6,711 nt of DNA. Source: Methylophaga sp. Its GTDB lineage: Bacteria > Pseudomonadota > Gammaproteobacteria > Nitrosococcales > Methylophagaceae. Numbering within the stretch: position 1 is the first letter of the stretch; each line of letters begins with the position of its first letter. Both the position numbers and the translations under genes were made by a program. Positions 1 through 5,737 of the stretch are shown piece after piece. The stretch spans positions 1-6,711 of the forward strand of contig JABURN010000129.1 in NCBI GenBank assembly GCA_014762585.1, read 5' to 3'. A model generated the notes under the pieces. It was not told the origin of the DNA, did no database searches, and saw nothing but the letters and a program-made list of their open reading frames with translations.

Positions 1-229
1 CGTAGATAAGCAAACAAGGCTGGTTCTGGCTTAGAGAACGTAATGTCTGGAGTAGCTGGTTTTCTGTAAGTTCATTCAATGGCGGCAGTCTGATGACTGC
101 TTCTGCCACAGATCGGGCGTCACTATCAGCAAAACAGTCAGCGACCCGGACCGGATAACCGGCACGGGCCGCTGCTTCGGCAATAAAACGACCGCTCTGG
201 GCAAAGACCAGAACAGGTGGTCTTTGCAT
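1..229 (-). CDS. ATP-grasp family protein of the H4MPT gene cluster, N-terminal part only
   Basis: An open frame of 76 codons starts at ATG 227-229 and runs off the left edge without a stop, so only the N-terminus is visible. The product begins MQRPPVLVFAQSGRFIAEAA and continues with AGYPVRVADCFADSDAR. This looks like the pre-ATP-grasp domain seen in ATP-grasp proteins encoded in bacterial H4MPT clusters of methylotrophs: a first beta strand, a glycine turn, a helix, then a second strand ending in aspartate. Such proteins are thought to form an amide or similar bond during H4MPT or methanofuran-like cofactor synthesis, but the substrate is unclear. The start lies 12 bp after the mtdB stop, with a weak AGG before it, so it is probably translated with mtdB as the last visible gene of the operon. 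The catalytic ATP-grasp core lies outside the window, so the family call rests on the N-terminus and the neighbours. Confidence 0.68.
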   Translation of the reverse strand, partial: MQRPPVLVFAQSGRFIAEAAARAGYPVRVADCFADSDARSVAEAVIRLPPLNELTENQLLQTLRSLSQNQPCLLIY

Positions 230-241
230 CAGCCTGACCAA

Positions 242-1147
242 TCAGACCAGTTTGCGGGCGCCTTCAAAGGCATTGCGGAAATCGAGGTAAACCGGTTTCT
301 CGCTTTCCAGCGTTTCGCGCAGCAGCGCTTGCTGCAGCTTGTATTTGACATCGCCGACTGCCAGAGCGCCGATACCGACCGCTTCCGGTGCATTTTTGGC
401 ATGCTCCAGCGGTGCACCGAAATCCATCAGTTTGATGCCTTCGATACCCAGCGGTGAGACCGCATTTACGTCACCGGCAACTTTCAGTTTCTTGGCATCT
501 TCCAGTACCGAGGCATTCAGTACCTGAATACCGGCTTTAGCTGTACAGAAAACCACATCGGCATTGGCCAGCAGGCGGGCTTTGTCGGCATCAGAGGCGG
601 CAGTGGTACCGCGCAGATCAACACCGTAACGGCGTTTGGCTTCTTCAGCGAATTCCAGCGCGGTATCCAGCGAGAAGTGATCCACGATGGTGGTTTTGGC
701 ACCTTGCAGCGCGGCAATTACCGCAGTGGCAATACCGACCGGGCCGGTGCCGCCGAAGACGACCGCCTGGGTGTTTTCATAGGTCTGGTCGAACTTGCTT
801 TTCAGTTCCCGCTCCACACAGGCGACCAGCGCTGCGGCCGTGGTGAAGGCACCGCTGGGATCGGCCATTACCGAAATTTCGAATGGTGGCACCATGGCTT
901 TTTTCGCTGCATCCAGCATATCCATCGCTACACCGATGTCGCGTCCACCGATGAACATGCCGGTTTTTTTCACGCCGGAAGGACCGCGTGAGAAAATCGC
1001 ATCCTGAGTCAGGTCGGCAACTTCATCGAGTTCGACGTGGGTATAGGGCATCAGAACATCGTAACCCGCATCCAGCGCCATATTGATATCAAAAGGGCTG
1101 TTATGCTTCATCGGGTTGATCATATGAATGATTGAACGTTTGGACAT
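242..1147 (-). CDS. mtdB: MtdB-type NAD(P)-dependent methylene-tetrahydromethanopterin dehydrogenase
   Basis: This 301-residue cytoplasmic enzyme oxidises methylene-H4MPT to methenyl-H4MPT with NAD(P)+, the step after formaldehyde is loaded onto H4MPT. The N-terminus (SIIHMINPMKHNSPFDINMA, residues 5-24) matches the MtdB signature I remember from Methylobacterium (SILHMLTPLKHMSPFD). DPSGAFTTAAALV (96-108) and GDVNAVSPLGIEGI (225-238) are the family's conserved blocks. A Rossmann glycine motif, GGTGPVG, lies at 132-138. The second strand ends in an aspartate (D156, IVD), which usually favours NAD over NADP and fits MtdB. Length is normal for the family. The start is supported by AAGGA at 1154-1158, 6 bp before the ATG. 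It follows the beta-RFAP synthase gene by 58 bp in which I see no terminator. The sequence is clearly distinct from the MtdA-like paralogue at 2228-3091. Confidence 0.92.
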   Translation of the reverse strand: MSKRSIIHMINPMKHNSPFDINMALDAGYDVLMPYTHVELDEVADLTQDAIFSRGPSGVKKTGMFIGGRDIGVAMDMLDAAKKAMVPPFEISVMADPSGAFTTAAALVACVERELKSKFDQTYENTQAVVFGGTGPVGIATAVIAALQGAKTTIVDHFSLDTALEFAEEAKRRYGVDLRGTTAASDADKARLLANADVVFCTAKAGIQVLNASVLEDAKKLKVAGDVNAVSPLGIEGIKLMDFGAPLEHAKNAPEAVGIGALAVGDVKYKLQQALLRETLESEKPVYLDFRNAFEGARKLV

Positions 1148-1205
1148 GAGAGTTCCTTAAAGGCTAATGACTGAAAGCGGTAACTTGAGCTGATCATAGC
1201 CAGTC

Positions 1206-2228
1206 TTAGACGACAGTTTCAATGATCGCTCCCTGATTGTCTGCAGCCGCTGTAATAAAGACCGGTGCTGTGGTCGATTCGGCGGCGATAAATGTGTTGA
1301 GTTGCTGGATAAGCTGATCGGCTTCGGCCTGCGAGCTGACAAAAATACAGCCGGTGGGGCCCCATGAGCTCTGGGCGATACCGGTGTGACCCAATTTCTG
1401 AGCCTGTTGCAGACAGGCAGCGACCAGCGGACTGGTATAGCGACCACCCTGGGCGCTGGCGAAGTGATCGCCGATTAGTGCCTGAATCTCGGTAATGGCA
1501 GAGCCAAAATGCTTGATGTCATGTTCTGCCAGCGCAGGCAATAATTGCATCAAAGTCAGGTGACATATGGCGCGGGCATTATCCAGCGGGAAGGTGGGCA
1601 GGTTGCCGAAAGCCTGCTTTTCGTGCTGACCATGAATGCCCTGATGATGTGGGTCCATTACCATCACCACTCGCCAGTCGGTAGGATAGGATTGATGCAT
1701 CAGCATGGGCGGTACGGTCTGATTCGGTTTCAGACCACCATCCACTACAAACCCGCCCTGATCAAATGTGGCGATGCCGATACCTGAACGTTTGCCGCGT
1801 CCCAATTCCATAGCCAGTTCTGCTGTGCTCAGACTCAGCTGATGCAGGTGGGCAAGAGCGGTACCCAGAGTCAGCGCCAGCTGGGTACCGCTGCCGAGAC
1901 CGGCATGCTCCGGAATCAGTTCATCCACCTGGATGTGGACAGACTGCTGTTCCGAAGGGATTGATTTGCCCACGGTCTGGTAAAAACGATGATGAATCTT
2001 TTCCAGCCTGCTACGGCTTTCAGGCAACAGTGCTGAACCTTCAATCAGCAGGTTCTCGGACCGGCTGACAGTGAGTTGCGTATGATGGCTGTCAACGGCA
2101 AGGCCGATGCTGCCGAAGCGGCGGCCGATACTGGCGTTGAGATCTAAAAATCCGAGATGGAGTCTGGCTGGCGCCCGGACAGTCACGGACTGCATGACTG
2201 ACCGGTGCTCAGCTGGGTTTGGCTTCAC
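1206..2228 (-). CDS. mptG: beta-ribofuranosylaminobenzene 5'-phosphate synthase (H4MPT biosynthesis)
   Basis: This GHMP-kinase-fold enzyme condenses p-aminobenzoate with phosphoribosyl pyrophosphate, releasing CO2 and pyrophosphate, and so commits to synthesis of the H4MPT pterin cofactor. The signature is visible: VRAPARLHLGFLD (17-29), RRFGSIGLAVD (36-46), the GHMP phosphate loop EHAGLGSGTQLAL (107-119), GRGKRSGIGIATFDQGGFVVDG in two stretches (143-164), and the C-terminal SSWGPTGCIF (287-296). The frame gives 340 residues from a GTG at 2226-2228 whose G is the last base of the mtdA TAG stop (TAGTG), which suggests coupled translation. An ATG at residue 12 (2193-2195) gives 329 residues, and the conserved block then begins six residues in, as is usual for the family. 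Neither start has a clear Shine-Dalgarno sequence, so the start is unsettled. The first 11 residues are unconserved-looking. The enzyme marks the organism as an H4MPT producer. Confidence 0.92.
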   Translation of the reverse strand: MKPNPAEHRSVMQSVTVRAPARLHLGFLDLNASIGRRFGSIGLAVDSHHTQLTVSRSENLLIEGSALLPESRSRLEKIHHRFYQTVGKSIPSEQQSVHIQVDELIPEHAGLGSGTQLALTLGTALAHLHQLSLSTAELAMELGRGKRSGIGIATFDQGGFVVDGGLKPNQTVPPMLMHQSYPTDWRVVMVMDPHHQGIHGQHEKQAFGNLPTFPLDNARAICHLTLMQLLPALAEHDIKHFGSAITEIQALIGDHFASAQGGRYTSPLVAACLQQAQKLGHTGIAQSSWGPTGCIFVSSQAEADQLIQQLNTFIAAESTTAPVFITAAADNQGAIIETVV

Positions 2229-3091
2229 TATGCGTTATCGATTTTGCAGGCAATGTCGTAGATTGTGGTTTCGTCCAGAAACAGGTCATTGGTTTCAAAC
2301 AGCGAAGCAATGGCACCACGGTGAACCTTCATTTTGAAGTTACCGATGGCAATCGCGCCGTAATAGCGGATGCCGTTTTTTTCTGTGCCGTTATCCATCA
2401 CTTCGATACCGGCGACACCCAGTGGTGGTACAGCATTAACGTCAGCAACGACTTCCAGTGTGGTATTGCCTTCCAGCGCACTCTCAGGGATAACACAGAC
2501 ACCGGCTGGCCCGGCAGCAATCGCCACATGGGCATCGGCCAGCAGTTGTTTCACTGCCTCATCACTACGGGTTTCACCCGGTAGTACATCGACACCGTAG
2601 TCCTGTTTCATCTGGTCGGTAGTCGCTTTACTGCGTTCCAGACTGCGTGAAGTCATGGTCACTTTGGCGGCGCCTTCTTTGAGCAGGTACAGCGCACTGC
2701 GTTGACCGACCGGGCCGGAGCCAAGAATCACGACATTTTTGCCTTTGACATCAAAGTCAGTGAGAACTTTGCGAACGATGGCGGCTGCGGTGGTGTTGGA
2801 GCCGTTGGGGTCGAGCATGACCGACACTCTGACCGGGCCGAAGAATGCTTTTTTGACCGCTTCACCGACCAGATCGCTGGCGGCGACGTTGGAACCACCA
2901 ATGAAAATGGCACTGTTTTTGAGATTTTTACCACCACGGGTGAATATCATGCCGTGTACATGCGGGGTGACATTATCACGGGTCGCACCGCCATGAGCGA
3001 TGATATTATCGACACCGGAGTCATAGGCTACGGCCTGGTCGAAAGTGCTCGCTACCGGATCTGTATCCAGGTGCAGTAAAATTTTTTTCAT
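2228..3091 (-). CDS. mtdA: MtdA-type NADP-dependent methylene-H4MPT / methylene-H4F dehydrogenase
   Basis: This 287-residue cytoplasmic dehydrogenase oxidises methylene-H4MPT or methylene-tetrahydrofolate with NADP+. Residues matching remembered MtdA of Methylobacterium include LLHLDTDPVASTFD (5-18), IFTRGGK (49-55), AIFIGGSNVAA (61-71), FFGPVRVSVMLDPNGSNTTA (83-102) and VVADVNAVPPLGVAGIE (214-230). The glycine motif GSGPVG is at 124-129. The second strand is followed by S148-R149-S150, and an arginine here usually binds the 2'-phosphate of NADP, in keeping with MtdA and in contrast to the aspartate of the MtdB paralogue. The ATG at 3089-3091 has AGGAG (3102-3106) 10 bp upstream. It is the first gene of the minus-strand operon and overlaps mptG by one base. 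MtdA is better known from serine-cycle clusters with fch; here it heads an H4MPT biosynthesis operon, so H4MPT may be its main partner. An MtdC-like assignment is the main alternative. Confidence 0.83.
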   Translation of the reverse strand: MKKILLHLDTDPVASTFDQAVAYDSGVDNIIAHGGATRDNVTPHVHGMIFTRGGKNLKNSAIFIGGSNVAASDLVGEAVKKAFFGPVRVSVMLDPNGSNTTAAAIVRKVLTDFDVKGKNVVILGSGPVGQRSALYLLKEGAAKVTMTSRSLERSKATTDQMKQDYGVDVLPGETRSDEAVKQLLADAHVAIAAGPAGVCVIPESALEGNTTLEVVADVNAVPPLGVAGIEVMDNGTEKNGIRYYGAIAIGNFKMKVHRGAIASLFETNDLFLDETTIYDIACKIDNA

Positions 3092-3187
3092 CTGGGTCTC
3101 TCTCCTGCCCGCTTGCGGCGGTCCAATCTCAATATAAACGTCGGATTTTACCTGATGTTTGCGGGCTAAGAAACTAAACGCTTGTTT

Positions 3188-3230
3188 CTACATCATATCT
3201 CTGTCACAAGAGGTTGTTGATTTGATGTAG
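3188..3230. promoter_or_regulatory. Imperfect 12-bp inverted repeat between mtdA and the small secreted gene
   Basis: The left arm CTACATCATATC (3188-3199) and right arm GATTTGATGTAG (3219-3230) are inverted copies with 11 of 12 matches. They are separated by 19 bp, and arm centres are 31 bp apart, about three helical turns. It lies in the 235-bp region between two divergent genes. On the minus strand the left arm covers TATGAT (3192-3197), a good -10 hexamer for mtdA that lacks an obvious -35. This would fit an activator site or operator for a dimeric regulator controlling one or both genes. That role is inferred; the repeat itself is seen directly. Confidence 0.45.
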
Positions 3231-3240
3231 TATTCAGAGT

Positions 3241-3255
3241 TTGTCGCATCGACAA
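3241..3255. promoter_or_regulatory. Perfect short palindrome TTGTCG-CAT-CGACAA
   Basis: Two perfect 6-bp arms flank a 3-bp centre, 10 bp to the right of the larger inverted repeat and about 70 bp upstream of the small secreted gene. It has the size of an operator for a homodimeric repressor and could also form a small hairpin in a leader transcript. A TATAAA at 3270-3275 could serve as a -10 for the small gene, but I see no matching -35 at the right spacing. Function is inferred. Confidence 0.35.
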
Positions 3256-3326
3256 GAATCGGAACTAACTATAAAGACGGCGAGTCACAGGTGAGTCGTC
3301 AGATAACACTAATTCAGGAGAGATAA

Positions 3327-3680
3327 ATGAAGAAAGCTGGTATGACACTGTTCGCCGCCGGGTTGGCCATCCTGCCTGCGATGGCGATGGCAAACAATGA
3401 TTTTTCCACAGTCACACGTGTGCATTACGTGATGGACTGCATGGCTGCCAACCCGGATATGAACGTCTATGAAGGTACCCACAAATGTTCTTGTGTGGTT
3501 GATAAGATCGCTGAAGTGTTTACAGAAAAAGAATTCGAAGATATCAGCGCTGGGTATATGTACAAAAATCTGCCTGCTGACCGCGGCGCTACCTTCCGTG
3601 ACGATAAAGGCATTAAAAGCGGCCTGAAGCTGTTTGAAGAAACCAATGCCAATGCCTATGAGGAATGCCGTATCCGCTAA
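3327..3680 (+). CDS. Small secreted four-cysteine protein next to the SoxYZ-like carrier, function unknown
   Basis: The 117-residue product has a clear Sec signal peptide (KK, then a hydrophobic run, then AMAMA before NNDFS, cleavage near residue 22), so the mature protein is about 95 residues in the periplasm. It has four cysteines: C38, the pair C54-S-C56, and C114. The even number suggests two disulfides or a metal or thiol-relay site. The rest is charged and probably helical (DKIAEVFTEKEFEDI, 59-73); GATFRDDKG (87-95) looks like a conserved turn. The start is fixed by AGGAG (3316-3320) 6 bp before the ATG. The gene is divergent from mtdA and convergent with the SoxYZ-like gene, with a terminator 20 bp after its stop. 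I recall similar CxC-containing hypothetical proteins near quinoprotein genes in methylotrophs, but I cannot name a family. It may be a partner of the periplasmic carrier and hydrolase, an inference from position and cysteines only. Confidence 0.85.
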   Translation: MKKAGMTLFAAGLAILPAMAMANNDFSTVTRVHYVMDCMAANPDMNVYEGTHKCSCVVDKIAEVFTEKEFEDISAGYMYKNLPADRGATFRDDKGIKSGLKLFEETNANAYEECRIR

Positions 3681-3700
3681 AGGCTGATATGTATTCCCAT

Positions 3701-3730
3701 AAAAAAAGGCCGCTGATGCGGCCTTTTTTT
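3701..3730. terminator. Bidirectional rho-independent terminator
   Basis: A perfect 6-bp GC stem, GGCCGC (3708-3713) and GCGGCC (3718-3723), encloses the loop TGAT. It is flanked by seven A on the left and seven T on the right, so either strand gives a hairpin followed by a U-tract. It lies 20 bp after the small secreted gene and 15 bp after the end of the convergent SoxYZ-like gene, and should end both transcripts. Confidence 0.95.
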
Positions 3731-3745
3731 GTGAGCGATGGATAA

Positions 3746-4546
3746 TTAAATATCTTTTTCCATACTGAATTCCTGCTCTTGGCTGTCGTGGACAACGGCT
3801 TTCAGTTTGCCCGGCTCACTGGGCGTGAAGGTGAAACGCACGCTGGGATCTTCGCTGAGAGAGATACCGGCTTCCACCTTGATTAATGTTTTATTGTTGT
3901 AGCTGATATCAATGTCATCGACATAGTGAGCGGGGATATATTTACGGTTTTTCTGATCATACTGCAGACCACTGTAGTTGGGGTGGCTGACAATGACCTG
4001 TGCCTGAACCGGTTCACCTACGGTAGGCTGACGCATACGAATCTGCATTTTACCCATCCGCGCCAGTGCGGCGGCGGCATCCTTACCGGCAGGGGCGCTA
4101 CAGCCGCCAGAGGCTTTCACAAAACGCGATACCATATGCAGGCTGCCATCATTCATTTCAGCAATGGCACGAACATAGGTGTACTGGTCCACGCGCATAC
4201 GCGTGGAAATATCGACGGTACCTAATTCCGGTGACAACACAAAGTTGGCCGAATAAGGCATTGGGTTCTCATCAATAATGACATGTATGTTTTTAATGTA
4301 CTGATCCGCATTTTGCGGTGACAGTGATTGAATGCTGATAGGGACAATCGCAGCATCCTCAGCACGTTTGGGTGCTTCCAATACCAAAAGATCGTCGGCA
4401 TTGTCCCGAATTTCCCGATCACCAAAGTAAGCGGTTTTCAGGGCGGGCCATTTGGGTTCTTTGTCTGTGGCAGCATGGCTGGCGGGTATGGCCACTGCAA
4501 ACAGTGACAGACTCACCAGCAAAATATGTATGAATCGGTTAAACAT
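3746..4546 (-). CDS. Quinoprotein dehydrogenase-associated SoxYZ-like fused carrier protein, periplasmic
   Basis: The chosen ATG at 4544-4546 gives 266 residues. An earlier in-frame ATG (4570) would add eight residues, but the strong AGGAG at 4553-4557 sits 6 bp before the later ATG and inside the longer version. Residues 1-25 form a signal peptide ending in ASHA. A SoxY-like domain follows to about residue 150 and carries SGGCSAP (146-152) with the single cysteine C149. A SoxZ-like immunoglobulin-type domain then runs to the end (GKMQIRMRQPTVGEPVQAQV, VRFTFTPSEPGKLKA). In true SoxY the cysteine is in a C-terminal GGCGG arm that carries the sulfur substrate; in this fused family the equivalent motif lies between the two halves. 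The family co-occurs with PQQ-dependent dehydrogenases and the metallohydrolase encoded just upstream. No soxA, soxX, soxB or soxCD is present here, so the cargo is probably not thiosulfate, though that is not shown. Confidence 0.87.
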   Translation of the reverse strand: MFNRFIHILLVSLSLFAVAIPASHAATDKEPKWPALKTAYFGDREIRDNADDLLVLEAPKRAEDAAIVPISIQSLSPQNADQYIKNIHVIIDENPMPYSANFVLSPELGTVDISTRMRVDQYTYVRAIAEMNDGSLHMVSRFVKASGGCSAPAGKDAAAALARMGKMQIRMRQPTVGEPVQAQVIVSHPNYSGLQYDQKNRKYIPAHYVDDIDISYNNKTLIKVEAGISLSEDPSVRFTFTPSEPGKLKAVVHDSQEQEFSMEKDI

Positions 4547-4549
4547 CTC

Positions 4550-4558
4550 TCTCTCCTG
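4550..4558 (-). promoter_or_regulatory. Ribosome binding site that decides the SoxYZ-like start
   Basis: On the minus strand this reads CAGGAGAGA, with AGGAG 6 bp before the ATG at 4544-4546. It favours that start over the ATG at 4568-4570, which also lies before the natural signal-peptide beginning (MFNRF). Confidence 0.8.
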
Positions 4559-4591
4559 CAATTTCAACATTATTGTTGTTATTAATTTTTA

Positions 4592-4620
4592 ATTATATCG
4601 TTTTGAAAAGGGGCTGTGAC
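4592..4620 (-). promoter_or_regulatory. Sigma-70-type promoter for the SoxYZ-like gene
   Basis: On the minus strand a consensus -10 TATAAT (4592-4597) is preceded, with a 17-bp spacer, by GTCACA (4615-4620), which matches four of six -35 positions. It would start transcription roughly 40 bp before the SoxYZ-like ATG. This lets the carrier be expressed separately from the hydrolase gene upstream. Confidence 0.6.
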
Positions 4621-4637
4621 TAAAGTTCCCCTTTTCA
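4604..4637. repeat. Perfect 10-bp inverted repeat around the -35 region of the SoxYZ-like promoter
   Basis: TGAAAAGGGG (4604-4613) and CCCCTTTTCA (4628-4637) are exact inverted copies 14 bp apart. One arm lies in the promoter spacer and the other just upstream of the -35. No T-tract follows on either strand, so it is not a standard terminator for the hydrolase gene. An operator is more likely. Confidence 0.55.
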
Positions 4638-4719
4638 TCTCCACACTAAGTTACTGATTTTTATTTTTGTTTTTGATTGGAAATAGCGTTCAATGTCAGT
4701 CTATCAACCGTGTTTATTG

Positions 4720-5658
4720 TTACTCCCACTCCAGTTCAACAAATGCGGCAGTGACATTACGGCGATGATAATCTTCGAACAGCAACCACTCATCTTTCAT
4801 CTCCACTCCAACTTTACTGGTGGCATCATCAATGGTGCCGAAATCAAAAATAATCTGACGGATCTGTTCACGAATAGTTTTAAGGTAAGAAAGCTGCTTT
4901 TCCAGGCCTTGCTGCCATTGCTCGCTACCCGCGGGACCATGCCCCGGCACGACATAGCTCACTGTTTCCGTTTTCAAATCCTCAAGGTTGTTAATCCAGC
5001 CGTTAATGCTGCCATCCAGGGCCGGAATGCGATCAATAAACAGCAGATCACCGGTCCACAAAGTTTCGCTCTGCTTATCGTAGACAGTCAGATCGTGATC
5101 AGTATGAGCTGTGGTATAGGCTGTTAGCAGTAACTCACGGTTTCCCAGATCCAGGGTCACAGGCTCCCCCACAGCTACGGTTTGAGATGGGGGGATAAAT
5201 TCCGCACCGTCATAGGCTTTACCCAGCGTTTCGGAGAAGGCGCGTTCAAAGAAATCTTCCCGGGCCGCCATCGCTGCTGGCAGTTTTTCATGGCCGACGA
5301 AGACGGGCTCTTCCGGCGAGAAGGCAGCATTACCCAACATATGATCCGGGTGAACATGGGTGTTGATGACATAGCAGACCGGTTTATCGGTTTGTTCACG
5401 TAGAGCCTGATACAGGAGTTCTCCTTCTTTATAGCTTCCACCACTGTCAATGACAGCAACACAGCGCTCACCGATAATAAAACCAACATTGGCAATTGCA
5501 CCGATATTTTCGGCCGTGGCGTCTTGATGAACGCCCTGATGGTAGAACACGCCCTCAGTGACTTTTTGCACGGAGTAGTCGTCAGTTCCTGCCGTAACGT
5601 TGTGCATCAATACAGCCAGCAGAGAGCTGGCGATGAATAGGAATTGCGGTCTGAACAT
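4720..5658 (-). CDS. Quinoprotein relay system zinc metallohydrolase (SoxH-like, metallo-beta-lactamase fold), secreted
   Basis: The 312-residue product starts with a signal peptide (about residues 1-23, hydrophobic FLFIASSLLAVLM, ending NVTA before GTDD). The metallo-beta-lactamase fold is clear: the zinc motif HVHPDH at 101-106 (H101, H103, D105, H106), then H185 in TAHTDHDL, D204 in WTGDLLF, and H240 in VPGHGP. All ligands of a two-zinc site are present, so it should be active. The closest named families are SoxH and the quinoprotein relay system zinc metallohydrolase 2 type; the fold also includes glyoxalase II, which splits thioesters. The carrier gene lies 173 bp downstream in the same direction with its own promoter. 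The Shine-Dalgarno (GAGTGAG near the ATG) is weak. The substrate is unknown. Residues after 250 form a charged helical region (QLSYLKTIREQIRQ). Confidence 0.88.
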   Translation of the reverse strand: MFRPQFLFIASSLLAVLMHNVTAGTDDYSVQKVTEGVFYHQGVHQDATAENIGAIANVGFIIGERCVAVIDSGGSYKEGELLYQALREQTDKPVCYVINTHVHPDHMLGNAAFSPEEPVFVGHEKLPAAMAAREDFFERAFSETLGKAYDGAEFIPPSQTVAVGEPVTLDLGNRELLLTAYTTAHTDHDLTVYDKQSETLWTGDLLFIDRIPALDGSINGWINNLEDLKTETVSYVVPGHGPAGSEQWQQGLEKQLSYLKTIREQIRQIIFDFGTIDDATSKVGVEMKDEWLLFEDYHRRNVTAAFVELEWE

Positions 5659-5737
5659 AGGCTCACTCTATTTATATAGGACGAGACTGGTACAATAACT
5701 CACCTTTTATAAGACTATCCAGTTGAGAGATTGTTAC
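5659..5737. promoter_or_regulatory. Compact divergent promoter region, hydrolase gene and gltX
   Basis: These 79 bp must hold both promoters unless transcripts start further away. Possible -10 elements are TATAAA on the minus strand (5671-5676) and TATAAG on the plus strand (5708-5713), but neither has a good -35 at 16-18 bp. GAGAG (5726-5730) is a modest Shine-Dalgarno for gltX. Confidence 0.3.

Noticed and set aside
960..975. A run of seven A in the mtdB coding strand as a programmed frameshift site
   Set aside because: The reading phase (GTG AAA AAA ACC) does not fit the slippery heptamer arrangement, and the frame continues intact through a full-length conserved protein.
677..991. A 104-codon plus-strand open frame opposite mtdB
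   Set aside because: It has histidine- and glycine-rich shadow composition, lies wholly inside mtdB, and lacks a ribosome site.
2702..3079. A 125-codon plus-strand open frame opposite mtdA
   Set aside because: It mirrors the well-conserved mtdA coding strand and has no independent support.
4547..4570. N-terminal extension of the SoxYZ-like protein to the ATG at 4570
   Set aside because: The extension would contain the strong AGGAG site of the downstream ATG and would put eight mostly polar residues before a normal signal peptide.
4604..4637. The inverted repeat as a rho-independent terminator of the hydrolase gene
   Set aside because: The stem is followed by AAACG on the minus strand and by TCTCC on the plus strand, so there is no U-tract. 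It lies about 80 bp after the stop and overlaps a promoter.
4693..5127. A 144-codon plus-strand open frame opposite the hydrolase gene
   Set aside because: It is antisense to the zinc-ligand half and C-terminus of a clear metallohydrolase, has no ribosome site and no recognisable domain. It is a shadow frame.
3746..5658. Classical thiosulfate-oxidising sox operon
   Set aside because: Only a fused SoxYZ-like carrier and a SoxH-like hydrolase are present. The cysteine motif is internal SGGCSAP and not a C-terminal GGCGG, and no soxXA, soxB or soxCD lies in the window.
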